The notes under the pieces were generated by a model, which searched no databases, was not told where the DNA came from, and saw only the letters and a list, made by a program, of their open reading frames with translations. 40,059 bases of DNA. It comes from an uncultured Lachnospiraceae bacterium (GTDB lineage: Bacteria; Bacillota; Clostridia; Lachnospirales; Lachnospiraceae). This document shows, piece by piece, positions 15,006 to 22,925 of this stretch (the stretch's first letter is position 1; each line of letters begins with the position of its first letter). The stretch is taken from the NCBI GenBank assembly GCA_910577785.1, contig CAJTNT010000036.1, positions 1 to 40,059 on the forward strand, written 5' to 3'. Both the position numbers and the translations under genes were made by a program.

Positions 15006-16199
15006 CTATTTGGATTTTTCCGCCTTTTCCAATAAAGTACCATACCTCACGTTCACAAAGATGGCAAGTGCAACGCCGATCAAGGTGATGGCCAGGTTCA
15101 GAATGATTACATTCATCGCCGTCATCTTAGAAGCCGCGCTTAAAATCGTATAATTGCACAGGCTGGATGCAATCATCACCAGGCTGGTAATCGTCCCCTT
15201 GATTTTTGGGAACAGGTCGTTGACCGTGGCCGTAGCCATCTGCAGCACGCCGCCGGCAGCCGCATAACCCAGCACGAAGGCGCCGACATAGCAGATCATC
15301 GGTGTCTTAATCACATAGACCAGCACCAGCATAACTGCGGAAATGGCCGGATAGATCACCAGGAAGCGCACCTGCTTAAACCTGGTAATCAGAAGGCTGG
15401 TGACCACCAGGGCAACCATCGTCCCTGCCGAATAGTAAGTCTGCATCATGGAAACCGTCTCTGAGGGGATGCCTGCAATTTCCTTGCCAAAGGTCTGGGC
15501 ACAGTTCAGCCACAGCTGGAAGGTCGCCGTACTGGTAAATCCAATTAAAATCAGCGCCACGCTTTCCAGCGAGAAATTGGCGTTCTTCAGGTTATTGAGG
15601 AAGGATTCCGACTTCCCACTTGCAGACTCCTCCGGCAGCGGCGCAAAAATGGCCAGTACGCCCAGCACGGCAATCACAACGCCAGACACGAGGGACAGCG
15701 TCAGGTAGGACATGCTGGTTCCTGCAAACACGCCGAGGAAGAACGGCATCAGCAGCTGAGCAATGGAAATAAAGAACTTAATCCCCATCGTAGCGATACC
15801 GGTATATTTGTAGATAATCTCGGCCACAGCGGGGTAAGTCGCCGTGTCCAGGAACGAGTTGGCAATGCCCCCCAGGACTGCCGCCACATAAGCCACCTGC
15901 ATATTCGGCGAAAATGCAATGCCCACAAAAAAGATAACATAAGAGGCCACGCCAATCAATACCGAAATCCTGCGCCCTAATTTGTCAGACAGCGGCCCGG
16001 CAAAGGGAAGGGAGATCAGGCGCCCCAGCCCCAGAGCCGCGGCAATGGCCGTCACCTGCATCACGTCATCCAGACCCAGTCCCCACTGCGACACTAGCTT
16101 CTCCTTCACGACCTGCTGGCTTAGGATGGAGCATCCAATACCATGGATAAAATAATTCAAATATAAAATCAGCACACTAAAGGTATATTTTTTCTTCAT
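15006..16199 (-). CDS. MFS permease, YdiM/YdiN-like, probable hydroaromatic acid transporter
   Basis: 397 residues with 12 predicted spans. The MFS loop 2-3 motif reads GRLISLPFAGPLSDKLGRR (about 58-76). It resembles E. coli YdiN in LNYFIHGI near the start, LGGIANSFLDTATYPA (about 108-124), and VGAFVLGYAAAGGVLQ (about 300-315). YdiM and YdiN are encoded next to ydiB-aroD in E. coli. The substrate is unproven but by context is quinate, shikimate or a product. It has a good ribosome-binding site (TTAGGAG). It is nine bases after the flavoenzyme stop and 32 before aroD, so it is within the operon. Confidence 0.85.
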   Translation of the reverse strand: MKKKYTFSVLILYLNYFIHGIGCSILSQQVVKEKLVSQWGLGLDDVMQVTAIAAALGLGRLISLPFAGPLSDKLGRRISVLIGVASYVIFFVGIAFSPNMQVAYVAAVLGGIANSFLDTATYPAVAEIIYKYTGIATMGIKFFISIAQLLMPFFLGVFAGTSMSYLTLSLVSGVVIAVLGVLAIFAPLPEESASGKSESFLNNLKNANFSLESVALILIGFTSTATFQLWLNCAQTFGKEIAGIPSETVSMMQTYYSAGTMVALVVTSLLITRFKQVRFLVIYPAISAVMLVLVYVIKTPMICYVGAFVLGYAAAGGVLQMATATVNDLFPKIKGTITSLVMIASSLCNYTILSAASKMTAMNVIILNLAITLIGVALAIFVNVRYGTLLEKAEKSK

Positions 16200-16208
16200 C
16201 TTCTTCTC

Positions 16209-18215
16209 CTAAATAAAATCGCGTTTGTCTAATACATTGAGGATATCGCGCCCTTCTTCCGTACCCTCGATAATCCTCCTTGCGCGGACACTGTCGCCAA
16301 TGTTCATAATTTCCACATGGCCGCTGTCAAAGCTCTCCCGCAGCTGGTCGAGGATGGGATTGTTCGCACGCATGCCAAGGCATACAAAACCATAGTCAAA
16401 AGGCAGCTCCTCCTCGCTGCCATCCGGGTTCTTCACCAGGAAAGAACGTTCTTTCACTTCCAGGAGGGCGGTATTCACAAGCTGTTTCACGCCATGCTTT
16501 TCCATCAGGGCAAAGGTACCGATTTTGGAAACGGGGTCAATGCCGTTGCCGATGATTGGCATCATTTCCACGATGCTGGCCTCGGCGCCCCTGGGCGCAA
16601 AGTATTCCACCACATCCAGGCCAACCGCGCCGCCCCCAATGACCACGACCTTCTGCCCCTTCATGTCCTCCGGGTAATCGCCGGCCACCACATGCTGAAT
16701 CATATTTAATATGGAAGAAACTCTCCCGCCCTCCTTATCAATCACATCATGGAGCCCCTGAATCGGCGGCAGGAGCGGGTTAGAGCCCGTGGCGTTGACC
16801 ACGATATCTGGGTGCAGATCCTGCACCTGGCCAATGGTGGCTTCCGTATTCTTGAAGATAAAGAGGTTCTTCATCTTCTCCGCACGATGGATCAGGTAGT
16901 TAGGGAAATCTGCCAGCCGCTTCTTGTCCGGGATTTTGGAAATCTCAGCTGCCAGGCCGCCCAAATACGGCTTCCTTTCAATCAGGAAGGTCGTGCAGCC
17001 TACCTCCGCGGCCGTGCAGGCAGCCTCTAAGCCTGCCGTCCCACCCCCAATGACCACGACGTTGCACTGGCGCTTCACCTTTTTCTTCTTGTATTCCTCG
17101 CCGTTGGTGATGCCAGGATTAATCGTACAGCGGATGGGGCGGTTAATGCCAATCCGATGGCCGGCACAGCCGATATTACAGGAAATGCATTTGCGGATGT
17201 CGCATACGTCCCCAAACTCCACCTTATTCACCCATTCTGGGTCTGCAATCAGGCCGCGCCCCATGCCAATCAGATCCGCATCGCCCCGCTCCAAAATTTC
17301 ATTGGCCACCTTCGGGTCACGGATATTGCCCATTGTCATGCAGGGCTTGCCATAACGCTCCTTAATCGCCTTCGCCATATAAGAACGCCACCCATCCGGC
17401 AGGTAATTGGCGTCAATCTGGTACTGGATGGAGGCATTGAGGCCTGCCGATACGTCAAAGACGTCCACTTCCTTCTCAAAATACTGCAAGTACTCCAGGG
17501 TATCCTCCAGGGTATTCCCGCCCTCCAGAAATTCATCTGCGCTGATGCGCACAAAAATCGGGAAGAACGGCCCTACCTGCCTGCGGACTTCCTCAATCAC
17601 AAGCCTTGCAAAGCGGGTGCGGTTCTCAGCGGGGCCGCCAAACTCATCCGTACGCTTATTGGTCAGCGGGGAAATAAACTGGCTCAGCAGATAGGAATGG
17701 CCCGCATGGATTTCCACCGCGTCAAACCCTGCTGTCTGGGCGCGTTTTGCCGCTTCGCCGTATTTCCTGACAATCTCATAAATTTCTTCCTTCTCTAACG
17801 GGCGTGGGATTTCCCCGCCCGCTTTGGAGGGGATATCCGAAGCGGATACCGGCTGCACCCCCGTACGCATGGCCTGCGCCGAAGCCCCTGCATGGTTGAT
17901 CTGGATTGCAATACAGGCTCCATGCTTATGTACTGTCTCACATAATTTATATAATCTTGGAATGTAGCTGTCATGGTCAATGCGCAGCTGCGTCGTGCCG
18001 TTGGAACCCTGCGGGGAAAAGACGCTTGCATTTTCCACAATGATTAATCCTGTGCCGCCTTTTGCACGCTGCTCATAATAATTGATATGCAGAAAGCTCA
18101 TTTCGCCGTTCTGCTCGCCATAGTTCGTGCCCATAGGCGTCATGACAATGCGGTTTTTCATTGTCATATGTTTCACGGTAAATGGTTCAAAAATATGTTT
18201 GTACTCATTTTTCAT
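16209..18215 (-). CDS. Fe-S flavoenzyme of the 2,4-dienoyl-CoA / 2-enoate reductase family
   Basis: 668 residues, three parts. An Old Yellow Enzyme TIM barrel (about 1-335) includes VMTPMGTN, AGASAQAMRTG, and HAGHSYLLSQFISP (about 170-183). A [4Fe-4S] motif CISCNIGC plus a fourth Cys about 12 residues later lies near 343-362. C-terminal FAD and NAD(P) Rossmann sites are VVVIGGGTAGLEAA near 384 and VVVIGGGAVGLDVVEYF near 536. Enzymes of this build (FadH, 2-enoate reductase, BaiCD/BaiH) reduce activated C=C bonds using NAD(P)H. Here it heads an operon with aroD and two transporter systems. 3-Dehydroshikimate has a C=C conjugated to both a ketone and a carboxylate and is a plausible substrate (inference). 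Confidence 0.88.
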   Translation of the reverse strand: MKNEYKHIFEPFTVKHMTMKNRIVMTPMGTNYGEQNGEMSFLHINYYEQRAKGGTGLIIVENASVFSPQGSNGTTQLRIDHDSYIPRLYKLCETVHKHGACIAIQINHAGASAQAMRTGVQPVSASDIPSKAGGEIPRPLEKEEIYEIVRKYGEAAKRAQTAGFDAVEIHAGHSYLLSQFISPLTNKRTDEFGGPAENRTRFARLVIEEVRRQVGPFFPIFVRISADEFLEGGNTLEDTLEYLQYFEKEVDVFDVSAGLNASIQYQIDANYLPDGWRSYMAKAIKERYGKPCMTMGNIRDPKVANEILERGDADLIGMGRGLIADPEWVNKVEFGDVCDIRKCISCNIGCAGHRIGINRPIRCTINPGITNGEEYKKKKVKRQCNVVVIGGGTAGLEAACTAAEVGCTTFLIERKPYLGGLAAEISKIPDKKRLADFPNYLIHRAEKMKNLFIFKNTEATIGQVQDLHPDIVVNATGSNPLLPPIQGLHDVIDKEGGRVSSILNMIQHVVAGDYPEDMKGQKVVVIGGGAVGLDVVEYFAPRGAEASIVEMMPIIGNGIDPVSKIGTFALMEKHGVKQLVNTALLEVKERSFLVKNPDGSEEELPFDYGFVCLGMRANNPILDQLRESFDSGHVEIMNIGDSVRARRIIEGTEEGRDILNVLDKRDFI

Positions 18216-18404
18216 TTGATCTGTACCCCCAAGTTGGTTTCAAAAAAGTTGAATGAAGCTGCCGTGCGCCCCGCCGCCTGCCCCAAATACAGAAAAGAAC
18301 GGGCGGCGCACATATACTGGGCATATGTAGGATACGGGCGGTCCTTGCTATGCCGCAAATCGGCCAGCGCAACACTCACGGTCGATTCCATCGACGGTGG
18401 TTAT

Positions 18405-18433
18405 AGTATAACGTAGAAAAACAAATAAAACAA
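18405..18433 (-). promoter_or_regulatory. Promoter of the flavoenzyme-TRAP operon
   Basis: On the minus strand TTGTTT (18428-18433) and TATACT (18405-18410) have a 17-bp spacer. The leader is about 180 bases and starts with a GTCGAT-tcc-ATCGAC dyad (about 18382-18396), a possible operator. Confidence 0.6.
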
Positions 18434-18451
18434 ATTGGTATTTCTATCAAA

Positions 18452-18485
18452 ATCTATAGATAATGTGCATAATTTTTGTTATAAT
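18452..18485 (+). promoter_or_regulatory. LysR gene promoter with overlapping palindrome
   Basis: A TATAAT -10 (18480-18485) lies 17 bp after a weak -35 TAGATA (18457-18462). The -35 overlaps the perfect palindrome ATCTATAGAT (18452-18461), which also lies about 20 bp upstream of the divergent promoter's -35. This placement suits a LysR protein that represses itself and activates the divergent operon. The binding assignment is inference. Confidence 0.5.
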
Positions 18486-18542
18486 GGGGGACAGAAACCC
18501 GCCATATTCACGAATCTACTATAAGAAAGGACAGACGCCCTT

Positions 18543-19442
18543 ATGAACCTAAACCAACTCTACTATTTTGTAGCCCTGGCGCAGACGGAACACTACTGCA
18601 AGACGGCCGAGATGCTGTCCATTACGCAGCCCAGCCTCAGCCATGCCATCTCCAACCTAGAGGACGAGCTTGGCACCATCCTCTTTGAGAAACGCGGGCG
18701 CAACATCGCCCTGACCAAATATGGCAAGATATTTTTAGAATATGCCACGGAGTCCCTGCAGATCCTGGAAGCCGGCGTCAAAAAGACAAAAGCTATGAAC
18801 AGCGAACATACGGGCATCATCGACATTGGCTATATCTTCACCCTGGGCATTGAATTTATTCCCCGCATCGTCCGCGCCTTCCTCTCGGCATCCCCGGAGC
18901 TGGACGTAGACTTCCGCTTTACGGTAGGAAATACGCAGGAAATCATCCGTGGCCTGAAGGAAGAAAAATATGACGTGGCCTTCTGTTCCCGACGGGAAAA
19001 GGAGCAGCAAGTCTCCTTTGTGCCAGTCGCCGAAGAAAACCTGGTCGTCGTTGTGCCACAATGCCATCCCTTGGCCAAAAAGGCAGAAATCACCCTGGCT
19101 GAGACAGCCCCCTACCGCCAGATTTTCTTCACGCCTTCCAGCGGCTTACGCCCCACGATTGAACGGCTTTTTACAAAGGCTGACATCCAACCGGATATCG
19201 CCTATGAAATCGAAGAAGACAGCGCCATGGCTGGCCTTGTGGCACAGGATTTCGGCATCGCCGTCATGCCGGAAGTCCCCATCCTCAAATACCTGGATGT
19301 GAAAACGCTGCGCATTACAGACCCTGTCATTGAGCGCTTTATCTATATGGCGCAGGTTAAGGATCGTTACCAGCCGCCCGTGGTCAGAAAATTTATCTCT
19401 TATTGTGTTACGATTCACGGCCTAGAGGTCCGCGAATCGTAA
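18543..19442 (+). CDS. LysR-family transcriptional regulator of the hydroaromatic cluster
   Basis: 299 residues. The N-terminal winged helix-turn-helix (about 1-60) reads MNLNQLYYFVALAQTEHY, AEMLSITQPSLSHAISNLE, LFEKRGRNIALTKYG, the classic LysR pattern. The effector domain (about 90-290) shows IDIGYIFTLGIEFIPRIV and alternating alpha/beta structure. It is divergent from the flavoenzyme operon and upstream of ydiB, so it probably senses a cluster metabolite and controls both. AGAAAGG lies about ten bases before the ATG. The last dozen codons, including the stop, lie inside the dispersed 89-bp repeat (19407-19495), so the C-terminus (VTIHGLEVRES) is probably repeat-derived. Confidence 0.93.
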   Translation: MNLNQLYYFVALAQTEHYCKTAEMLSITQPSLSHAISNLEDELGTILFEKRGRNIALTKYGKIFLEYATESLQILEAGVKKTKAMNSEHTGIIDIGYIFTLGIEFIPRIVRAFLSASPELDVDFRFTVGNTQEIIRGLKEEKYDVAFCSRREKEQQVSFVPVAEENLVVVVPQCHPLAKKAEITLAETAPYRQIFFTPSSGLRPTIERLFTKADIQPDIAYEIEEDSAMAGLVAQDFGIAVMPEVPILKYLDVKTLRITDPVIERFIYMAQVKDRYQPPVVRKFISYCVTIHGLEVRES

Positions 19443-19495
19443 CCATGCGGAGCGATATTTATAGTTTTGCTGCGCAAAAATCGCCCCTCACTCCT
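19407..19495 (+). repeat. 89-bp structured dispersed repeat, copy 2
   Basis: Gap-free match to 6704-6792. The 14-bp stem (gttacgattcacgg / ccgcgaatcgtaac) is kept with paired changes. Further on, a ggaacgcgc/gcgcgttcc hairpin and gccgtgaatagtaac (about 19538-19552) form an almost perfect inverted repeat of the element's first 15 bases. This copy may therefore be about 145 bp with terminal inverted repeats, and copy 1 a truncated form. It overlaps the 3' end of the LysR gene. Confidence 0.72.
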
Positions 19496-19578
19496 GAATC
19501 ATGTTCTAACGGAACGCGCAGTTCAGCGCGTTCCTGAGCCGTGAATAGTAACACAGAAGGCACAGAAAATGCATAAAT

Positions 19579-19620
19579 ACACATTTCGCTATTGAAAAAT
19601 AAAAAGATGTGTTATATAAT
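19579..19620 (+). promoter_or_regulatory. ydiB promoter flanked by an inverted repeat
   Basis: TTGAAA (19592-19597) and TATAAT (19615-19620) have a 17-bp spacer. ACACAT (19579-19584) and ATGTGT (19607-19612) form an inverted repeat that brackets the -35 and touches the -10, a possible operator. The leader to the ATG at 19718 is about 90 bases. Confidence 0.6.
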
Positions 19621-19717
19621 GAGTCGGAAGAAGCTGCCAAAATGATGGATACGGGCAAATGACGGAATAGAGGCGCAGAACCAGCACAAAGAAAAAAACC
19701 GAAAGAAGGAATGAAAC

Positions 19718-20593
19718 ATGGCAGAAAGAATCACAGGACACACAGAACTCATAGGCTTAATGGCTTATCCCATCCGCCACTCCAGCTCCCCCGCGATGCA
19801 CAACGAGGCATTCGCATACCTGGGTCTGGACTACGCATACCTTGCTTTTGAGGTAGACAACGACACCTTGGAGGACGCCATTAAGGGACTCCGCGCACTG
19901 CGGATGGTTGGCTCCAATGTATCTATGCCGAACAAAACCGTTGTACACAAGTATCTGGACAAACTGTCCCCGGCAGCAGAGCTCTGCGGCGCGGTCAACA
20001 CGATTGTCAACGACAATGGCGTGCTGACAGGCCATATCACCGATGGCATTGGCTATATGCGCGCACTGAAGGACAATAACATTGACGTTATCGGCAAGAA
20101 AATGACCATTGTAGGCTCCGGCGGCGCGGCTACTGCAATCGAAGTACAGGCAGCGTTAGACGGCGTGGCTGAAATGTCCATTTTCAATATCAGGGACAAA
20201 TTCTGGGACAATGCCGAAGCCACCATACGCAAAATCAATGAGCGCACTAACTGCAAGGTGGCTTTGTACGACTTAGCGGACTTAGACAAGCTGAAAGAGG
20301 AAATCGCCAGCTCCTACCTGTTCGCCAACGCGACCGGCATGGGCATGAAGCCATTGGAAGGCCAGACTTATATCCCGGACAAATCTTTCTTCCGCCCAGA
20401 TCTGATTGTGACAGACGTAGTATATTCCCCACGCGAGACAGCAATGCTCAAGATGGCCAAGGAAGTGGGCTGCAAGACCATGAACGGTATGGGCATGATG
20501 CTCTTCCAGGGCGCAGCCGCATTTGAGATGTGGACAGGGAAGGAAATGCCGATTGACCATATGAAACAGGTACTGGACATCAAATATGACTAA
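19718..20593 (+). CDS. ydiB: Quinate/shikimate dehydrogenase, YdiB type
   Basis: 291 residues. The N-terminal substrate domain reads ELIGLMAYPIRHSSSPAMHNEAF (as two halves around residues 10-32), AFEVDND, GSNVSMPNK with the catalytic Lys near 72, and NTIVND. The C-terminal dinucleotide domain reads IVGSGGAATAIEVQAA near 130, and the end is GMGMMLFQGAAAFEMWTGK. These match E. coli YdiB closely (ELIGLMAYPIRHS, AFEVDND, VSMPNK) rather than plain AroE, so NAD(P)-linked oxidation of quinate and shikimate is likely. AAGGAATG precedes the ATG. It has its own promoter and a strong terminator, and is monocistronic. With aroD it links quinate, 3-dehydroquinate, 3-dehydroshikimate and shikimate. Confidence 0.92.
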   Translation: MAERITGHTELIGLMAYPIRHSSSPAMHNEAFAYLGLDYAYLAFEVDNDTLEDAIKGLRALRMVGSNVSMPNKTVVHKYLDKLSPAAELCGAVNTIVNDNGVLTGHITDGIGYMRALKDNNIDVIGKKMTIVGSGGAATAIEVQAALDGVAEMSIFNIRDKFWDNAEATIRKINERTNCKVALYDLADLDKLKEEIASSYLFANATGMGMKPLEGQTYIPDKSFFRPDLIVTDVVYSPRETAMLKMAKEVGCKTMNGMGMMLFQGAAAFEMWTGKEMPIDHMKQVLDIKYD

Positions 20594-20628
20594 ATTCCGC
20601 CCGAGGATATGATCCTAGAGGCCATAAC

Positions 20629-20677
20629 AAAAGCTGTCCCCCGCAGCGCTCTTTTCCTGCAGGGGGACAGCTTTTTC
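20629..20677 (+). terminator. Intrinsic terminator of ydiB
   Basis: aaaagctgtccccc pairs with gggggacagctttt (flanked by gcag/ctgc) around a short loop, and a T-run follows. It lies 36 bp after the ydiB stop. Confidence 0.93.
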
Positions 20678-20802
20678 TATTGCACGCCAGATAAATCCGC
20701 CGTTCCATATGACAGGATGCGCACCGCTGCATAATGAGCTATGCCGCGTCACAGCTGCGGCTGGCGCAATACCCACGCCCTATTTCATCGGCGGCGTATA
20801 TA

Positions 20803-21594
20803 TTACGGTCTTTCTTCATCTAGCTCCAGCAGCTTCTGCACAATTTCCTCACAGATTTCCAATTCATCCTTCCCGTCTGTCTCAATGATAATGTCCGCAG
20901 CGGCCTCATATTTCTCCCTGCGCTGTTCCATCAGTTCTGTGATAAAAGGCACATTTTTATTATTTTCCAAAAGCGGGCGGTCATGGCTGTCTTTGACCCG
21001 ATGGTAGATTGTCTCTGGCTTGGCCGTGAGGAGCACGACTTTCCCGCCTTTTTTCATTTCTGCTACATTGTTTTCCCGCATAGGCGTGCCCCCGCCACAG
21101 GAGACGACCACATTTTTCTTCTGCTGAAGCTCCACCAGCAGGCTTGTCTCTAGGTTGCGGAAATACTCCTCACCATACAGGGCAAAAATATCAGAAATGC
21201 TCATACCCTCCCGTTCCGAAATGATACGGTCCATCTCCACAGTCTCCATGGCAAACATGGTACTGAAATAATCCGAAATTGTGCTCTTTCCGCTTCCCAT
21301 AAAGCCAATCAGCACAATATTGTAGTGGAACAGATGCCTGGCCTGTATCTTCTTGCTGTTATATGTAATGCGGTTAAATACATCCCTGATTTCTTTGGCA
21401 TGGCGCTGCCCCTGCAGGCTGTCAGCCAGCTTCTGCGCCTGCCGCTTTTCCTGCTCCGGCTGTATAATCTGCATATTGTGGGACTCCTTGTACTTCATAA
21501 TGTCCTCTACAATACGGTTCCTCCTCAAAAGGCACTCCAATATCTGCTCGTCGCATACCGACAGCCTGACGCGCAGCTCATCTAAATGATTCAT
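20803..21594 (-). CDS. Chorismate mutase - shikimate kinase fusion
   Basis: 263 residues. Residues 1 to about 85 form an AroQ-type chorismate mutase helix bundle (LDELRVRLSVCDEQILECLLRRN, RIVEDIMKYK, PEQEKRQ); residues about 90-263 are shikimate kinase. Kinase motifs: Walker A GFMGSGKST near 98-106, EMDRII, EYFRNLE, CGGGTPM near 168, and RPLL in the lid. It phosphorylates shikimate and converts chorismate to prephenate, two separated steps of aromatic amino acid synthesis. GGAGG lies eight bases before the ATG. It is convergent with ydiB and divergent from the DAHP synthase gene. The 125 bases between the ydiB terminator and its stop hold nothing I can support. Confidence 0.92.
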   Translation of the reverse strand: MNHLDELRVRLSVCDEQILECLLRRNRIVEDIMKYKESHNMQIIQPEQEKRQAQKLADSLQGQRHAKEIRDVFNRITYNSKKIQARHLFHYNIVLIGFMGSGKSTISDYFSTMFAMETVEMDRIISEREGMSISDIFALYGEEYFRNLETSLLVELQQKKNVVVSCGGGTPMRENNVAEMKKGGKVVLLTAKPETIYHRVKDSHDRPLLENNKNVPFITELMEQRREKYEAAADIIIETDGKDELEICEEIVQKLLELDEERP

Positions 21595-21739
21595 GTCCCT
21601 ATCCTCCGTCTATCGTATATCAAATGCAGCTGCAATCTGCAGCTTCATCACCTCATTCTTCCTGCCCAAACTGCCTCCTTTAGGCAACAGGTCTATTATA
21701 CCAATTCATCCTTCTCATTGCAACACGAAAAACAAAGCA

Positions 21740-21768
21740 TTGACATATTTTTTAGAATCCATTAAGAT
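21740..21768 (+). promoter_or_regulatory. Promoter of the DAHP synthase gene
   Basis: TTGACA (21740-21745) and TAAGAT (21763-21768) have a 17-bp spacer. The 120-base leader has a GC-rich gccgg/ccggc hairpin (about 21838-21861) but no T-run after it, so attenuation is not supported. Confidence 0.65.
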
Positions 21769-21891
21769 ATTCCATGGAGATGATAAAAGAGGGCACACAT
21801 ACCTCCCTTTTGGCTTACTGCCCCACCGCCGGAACAATAGATTCCGCCGGCAGGGCTTCCAGCATACTATTTCGATTAAGGAGAACATATT

Positions 21892-22920
21892 ATGAGTTTT
21901 ATATTTTTGAAAAAACTTCCGAAACCAGAAGTGATCAAACAAGACTATGCCTTATCCGAAAAGGCAGCCCAGACAAAAAAAGAACGCGACCGCCTGGTGC
22001 GTGAGGTCATCACAGGGGAATCTGACAAGTTCCTGCTTATTATCGGCCCCTGCTCCGCTGACAATGAAGAATCCGTCTGCGATTACATCAGCCGCCTGAG
22101 CCGGGTACAGGAAAAGGTAGCAGACCGTCTGGTCATTGTGCCCCGCATCTATACAAACAAGCCCCGCACGACCGGCGAAGGGTATAAAGGGATTGCACAC
22201 CAGCCAGATCCGGAAAAACGCCCAGATATGCTGGCCGGCCTGATTGCCATGCGCAAGATGCACATCCGCGCTTTAGAGGAAAGCGGCCTGTCCTCCGCAG
22301 ATGAAATGCTCTACCCGGAAAACTGGCCTTACGTAGAGGATCTGCTCTCTTATGTGGCCATTGGCGCACGCTCTGTAGAAGACCAGCACCACCGCCTGAC
22401 CGTCAGCGGCTTTGATGTGCCTGCTGGAATGAAGAACCCCACCAGCGGCGACTTCTCCGTCATGCTGAACTCCGTCTATGCCAGCCAGCACCCGCATCAT
22501 TTCGCCTACCGGGGACATGAGGTAAGCACCACCGGGAACCCGCTGGCTCATGTCGTGCTGCGGGGCGCCGTCAACAAGCGCGGTGTCTGCATCCCCAATT
22601 ACCACTACGAGGATCTGGAGCGCCTCATCCAGATGTACGGGGAAATGGATCTGAAGAACCCTGCAGTTATCATAGACACCAACCATTCCAATTCCAACAA
22701 GCAGTATGCGCAGCAGGTGCGGATTGCAAAGGAAATCATGCACAACCGCAAAATCGAGCCGAATATCCGGAAAATCGTAAAAGGCCTGATGATCGAAAGC
22801 TATATTGAGCCAGGCTGCCAGAAGGTCGGCGGCCATGTCTATGGGCAATCCATCACCGATCCCTGCCTGGGCTGGAAAGAATCAGAAGAACTCATTTACC
22901 ACATTGCTGAGATGAACTAG
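21892..22920 (+). CDS. aroF: DAHP synthase, type I (AroG/AroF class)
   Basis: 342 residues. Condenses phosphoenolpyruvate and erythrose 4-phosphate, the first step of the shikimate pathway. Type I motifs: LLIIGPCSADNE (about 44-55), VPRIYTNKPRTTGEGYKG (about 82-99), IGARSVEDQHHR, GMKNPTSGDF with the substrate Lys near 183, HVVLRG, DTNHSNSNK near 262, and the metal-binding His/Glu/Asp set including ESYIEPGCQ and SITDPCLGW. AAGGAGAAC precedes the ATG. It has its own promoter. It ends five bases before the convergent xerD stop, with no room for a terminator between. Feedback specificity (Phe/Tyr/Trp) cannot be read from sequence. Confidence 0.94.
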   Translation: MSFIFLKKLPKPEVIKQDYALSEKAAQTKKERDRLVREVITGESDKFLLIIGPCSADNEESVCDYISRLSRVQEKVADRLVIVPRIYTNKPRTTGEGYKGIAHQPDPEKRPDMLAGLIAMRKMHIRALEESGLSSADEMLYPENWPYVEDLLSYVAIGARSVEDQHHRLTVSGFDVPAGMKNPTSGDFSVMLNSVYASQHPHHFAYRGHEVSTTGNPLAHVVLRGAVNKRGVCIPNYHYEDLERLIQMYGEMDLKNPAVIIDTNHSNSNKQYAQQVRIAKEIMHNRKIEPNIRKIVKGLMIESYIEPGCQKVGGHVYGQSITDPCLGWKESEELIYHIAEMN

Positions 22921-22925
22921 CGCCC

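Noticed and set aside
21774..22004. Small frame ahead of aroF with codons reading RRTYYEFYIF, like an aromatic leader peptide
   Set aside because: The aromatic run lies over the aroF start itself in another frame, there is no ribosome-binding site, and no attenuator hairpin with T-run follows.
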